From Sedimentisphaerales bacterium (GTDB taxonomy: Bacteria; Planctomycetota; Phycisphaerae; Sedimentisphaerales; Anaerobacaceae), in assembly GCA_030630905.1 (NCBI GenBank), contig DAOVMB010000167.1, forward strand, positions 1-6,195: a DNA stretch of 6,195 bases, given 5' to 3'. The notes beneath the pieces are model-generated. The model searched no databases, was not told the origin of the DNA, and saw only the letters and a list, made by a program, of their open reading frames with translations. Position 1 is the first letter of the stretch, and the number at the start of each line of letters is the position of its first letter. Shown piece after piece: positions 4,678-6,195 of the stretch. Made by a program: the position numbers and the translations under genes.

Positions 4678-6195
4678 TTAGAGACGCTTTATCCAGATAT
4701 TGCGAAACTGAATCAGGCTGGAGGCCGGGCCATGTTTGCCAGTTCTTTTGTCGATGCCTCCATGATGCTGTAAACCTATGGGACCTTCCTCTGCAATGTC
4801 GGGTATTTGGGCATTCTCGATCACAATCTTGCTGTTTAGCATTATCGTCACTCGGTCGCCTACCAAAGTGACATCCATCGAGTTCCACTGGCCCACTGGG
4901 TTATCGGCTCGCACTTTCGGTACGGCTGCAGCGCGGAGTTCCGGCGTTAGTTTCTTATTGTTTCGCACCGACCATAGCTCTCCTGAGCCTATCGGCCAGC
5001 ACCACAGGTTTGCCTGGCCTCCGGTCGTGCCACGAAGGAGTATGCCGGAATCAGCATTCGGCGTTGGCGTTTTAATCACGTTGCCGTCGGCATCGGTCTT
5101 ATATGATCCGTCAGGCAGGATTGTAGGCATCGGATACAGGCCGGAGGTGCGTTTAAACCGCCATTCGACATGGAGGGTGTAATCCCCGAACGATTCTTCG
5201 GTCCAAAGACTCTTGTTGCCTTTGGCCTCAGACATCGCGTCGTAGTCAATTACGCCGTCGACAACCTTCCAGTGGCCGTTGTCGCCTTCCGGCACTTTCC
5301 AGCCTGTAAAGTCCCTGGTATTAAACAAGACCTTATATTGCGGCCACGTCCTCCACGTAGGATATGTCTCATGCGGCGGAAGCTTATGTGCGTGCCGAGG
5401 CGTAGGCGGAAAACCGTGGTTATAGAACACGTATAGGCCGCCTTTTCCCGCGATGACCACATCTTGCCGACCGTCTTTGTCCATATCGGCGATATTGAGC
5501 TTCATCCCGACGCTCACTACATAATTTGGTGGCGGGTTGATTCCGCCCTCGTCGGGGTAATACGGCAGATGGTTGAAGGATAGAACATGCCGCTCGAATT
5601 TTCCGCCGTCGATATCGTACCAGAAGGCATACAACGGCTCAAAAGCACCGATATCGCCGCCGTGGTGGGCGAAAAGACGCTTGCCCGTGACCACATCCGC
5701 CTTGCCGTCGCCGTTCAGATCGCCCATGGCCAGCGTATGAAACTGGCTGAATTCAGTTTCGGCCCAGTGCGTTTTAAAGGTGTGCTTGCCGCCGTCAACG
5801 ATCTGCTCAAGCCACGCCAGGCCATAAGCATGAGATGAGCCGATGATGATATCGTTCAAGCCGTCTTCATCGACATCATGCACGAAGATCGGGTGCGAGG
5901 CGCCACCGCCCTTGCTCTTGGCAGGCTCAAATCGATAGTCGGCATGAAACTTCCAGGGCGTGTCCGTCGCACGCCTGGGCTGCTCGTACCAGCCGACTGG
6001 CGTTACAATATCGATTCTGCCGTCGCCGTTGATATCGCCTAAACCGTTGCCGTGTACATCGCCCTGTGTGCCTACGACATGCTCTACAAACCATGGCTCT
6101 CTGTCGATGTGCTCAAGCCATGTCATACCCTGGCCTTTTACCAGGGACCAGTGATTGCATAAGATATCGTCGTCACCGTCACCATCGATATCTCC
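4678..6195 (-). CDS. FG-GAP/VCBS-repeat protein with C-terminal DUF1080 (3-keto-disaccharide hydrolase) domain, 5'-truncated by window edge
   Basis: At least 505 codons. The frame is open to position 6195, and the residues before the methionine at 6126 (GDIDGDGDDDILCNHWSLVK, then GQG) are themselves an FG-GAP repeat, so that methionine is internal and the true start lies outside. The visible N-terminal half (about 1-260) is a beta-propeller of FG-GAP/VCBS blades with calcium-binding DxDxDG-type loops and intervening GWYEQP/AWLEQ segments. The C-terminal domain (about 286-505) is DUF1080/PF06439, a concanavalin-like jelly roll. Its landmarks are FNTRDFTGWKVPEG, GHWKVVDGVIDY, DYTLHVEWRF, NADSGILLRG, GPIGLQHHG and IQFRNIWIKRL. 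DUF1080 members hydrolyse glycosidic bonds of 3-keto sugars made by a partner oxidoreductase; the propeller probably binds substrate or surface ligands. Export is expected for this architecture but the signal peptide is not visible. First visible gene of the minus-strand operon, 63 bases before the DUF6807 gene. Confidence 0.92.
   Translation of the reverse strand, partial: GDIDGDGDDDILCNHWSLVKGQGMTWLEHIDREPWFVEHVVGTQGDVHGNGLGDINGDGRIDIVTPVGWYEQPRRATDTPWKFHADYRFEPAKSKGGGASHPIFVHDVDEDGLNDIIIGSSHAYGLAWLEQIVDGGKHTFKTHWAETEFSQFHTLAMGDLNGDGKADVVTGKRLFAHHGGDIGAFEPLYAFWYDIDGGKFERHVLSFNHLPYYPDEGGINPPPNYVVSVGMKLNIADMDKDGRQDVVIAGKGGLYVFYNHGFPPTPRHAHKLPPHETYPTWRTWPQYKVLFNTRDFTGWKVPEGDNGHWKVVDGVIDYDAMSEAKGNKSLWTEESFGDYTLHVEWRFKRTSGLYPMPTILPDGSYKTDADGNVIKTPTPNADSGILLRGTTGGQANLWCWPIGSGELWSVRNNKKLTPELRAAAVPKVRADNPVGQWNSMDVTLVGDRVTIMLNSKIVIENAQIPDIAEEGPIGLQHHGGIDKRTGKHGPASSLIQFRNIWIKRL
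5461..6192 (-). repeat. Five FG-GAP calcium-loop repeats within the DUF1080 protein
   Basis: Loops of the form DxDxDGxxD are encoded at 6166-6192 (DIDGDGDDD), 6010-6036 (DINGDGRID), 5851-5877 (DVDEDGLND), 5695-5721 (DLNGDGKAD) and 5461-5487 (DMDKDGRQD). The start-to-start spacing is 156, 159, 156 and 234 bases. Three intervals are near-equal at 52-53 residues, fitting successive propeller blades. The last is wider by about 26 residues and probably holds a longer loop. At least one more blade is expected beyond the right edge. Confidence 0.8.

Noticed and set aside
3889..5838. Several plus-strand open frames of 67-134 codons opposite the DUF6807 and DUF1080 genes
   Set aside because: They are antisense shadows of genes with clear family motifs; their compositions are arginine-, serine- or proline-rich and unlike real proteins.
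6124..6126. ATG at 6126 as start of the FG-GAP/DUF1080 gene
   Set aside because: The frame stays open upstream to the window edge and encodes an FG-GAP calcium loop. No ribosome site precedes this ATG; the upstream bases read GTAAAAGGCCAGGGT as ordinary codons.
6128..6146. Inverted repeat CCCTGG-N7-CCAGGG
   Set aside because: The six-pair stem is within the FG-GAP coding sequence with no T-run after it; probably chance.
1..6195. tRNA, rRNA, CRISPR arrays, insertion sequences, toxin-antitoxin or phage-defence genes
   Set aside because: No matching sequences, repeat-spacer pattern, transposase motifs or terminal inverted repeats were seen on either strand.

Overview
The window looks like a carbohydrate-degradation region from a Planctomycetota-type genome. 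Phycisphaerae/Sedimentisphaerales would fit best; related PVC lineages such as Kiritimatiellota or Lentisphaerae are possible. The evidence is the mix of families: a Tat-exported Gfo/Idh/MocA protein, a DUF6807 ('PmoA') lipoprotein, an FG-GAP/DUF1080 fusion, an apiosidase-like DUF5060/DUF4038 enzyme and a beta-helix protein. All five proteins are predicted to leave the cytoplasm, except that the N-terminus of the DUF1080 protein lies outside the window. The taxonomy is an inference from gene content, not from a marker gene.

Layout. (1) 1-452, minus: 5' part of a secreted right-handed beta-helix (pectate-lyase-like) protein, running off the left edge. (2) 453-686: divergent intergenic region with candidate promoters and a strong ribosome binding site for the plus-strand gene. 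(3) 687-1862, plus: Tat-secreted Gfo/Idh/MocA protein lacking the usual EKP lysine. (4) 1859-1862: convergent junction where two stop codons overlap; a hairpin lies just beyond at 1871-1895. (5) 6195 down to 1859, minus: probable three-gene operon, in order FG-GAP/DUF1080 (5'-partial), DUF6807 lipoprotein, DUF5060/DUF4038 glycoside hydrolase-like enzyme. The internal gaps are 63 and 38 bases.

How the genes may work together (inference). DUF1080 is the 3-keto-disaccharide hydrolase family, and Gfo/Idh/MocA proteins commonly form or reduce 3-keto sugars or carry out NAD-assisted glycosidic cleavage. With an apiosidase-like GH and a beta-helix carbohydrate-active protein, the cluster reads as an extracytoplasmic system for breaking down a plant or algal glycan, possibly pectin-like or fucose-containing.

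The points most worth a second look are: (a) the Gfo/Idh/MocA protein carries AVP in place of EKP and has a YPTH motif, recalling GH109-type NAD-dependent glycosidases; (b) the DUF4038 protein ends in what looks like the opening strand of a second DUF4038 domain, cut off where the junction hairpin begins; (c) the FG-GAP/DUF1080 gene continues past the right edge, so the methionine at 6126 is internal.
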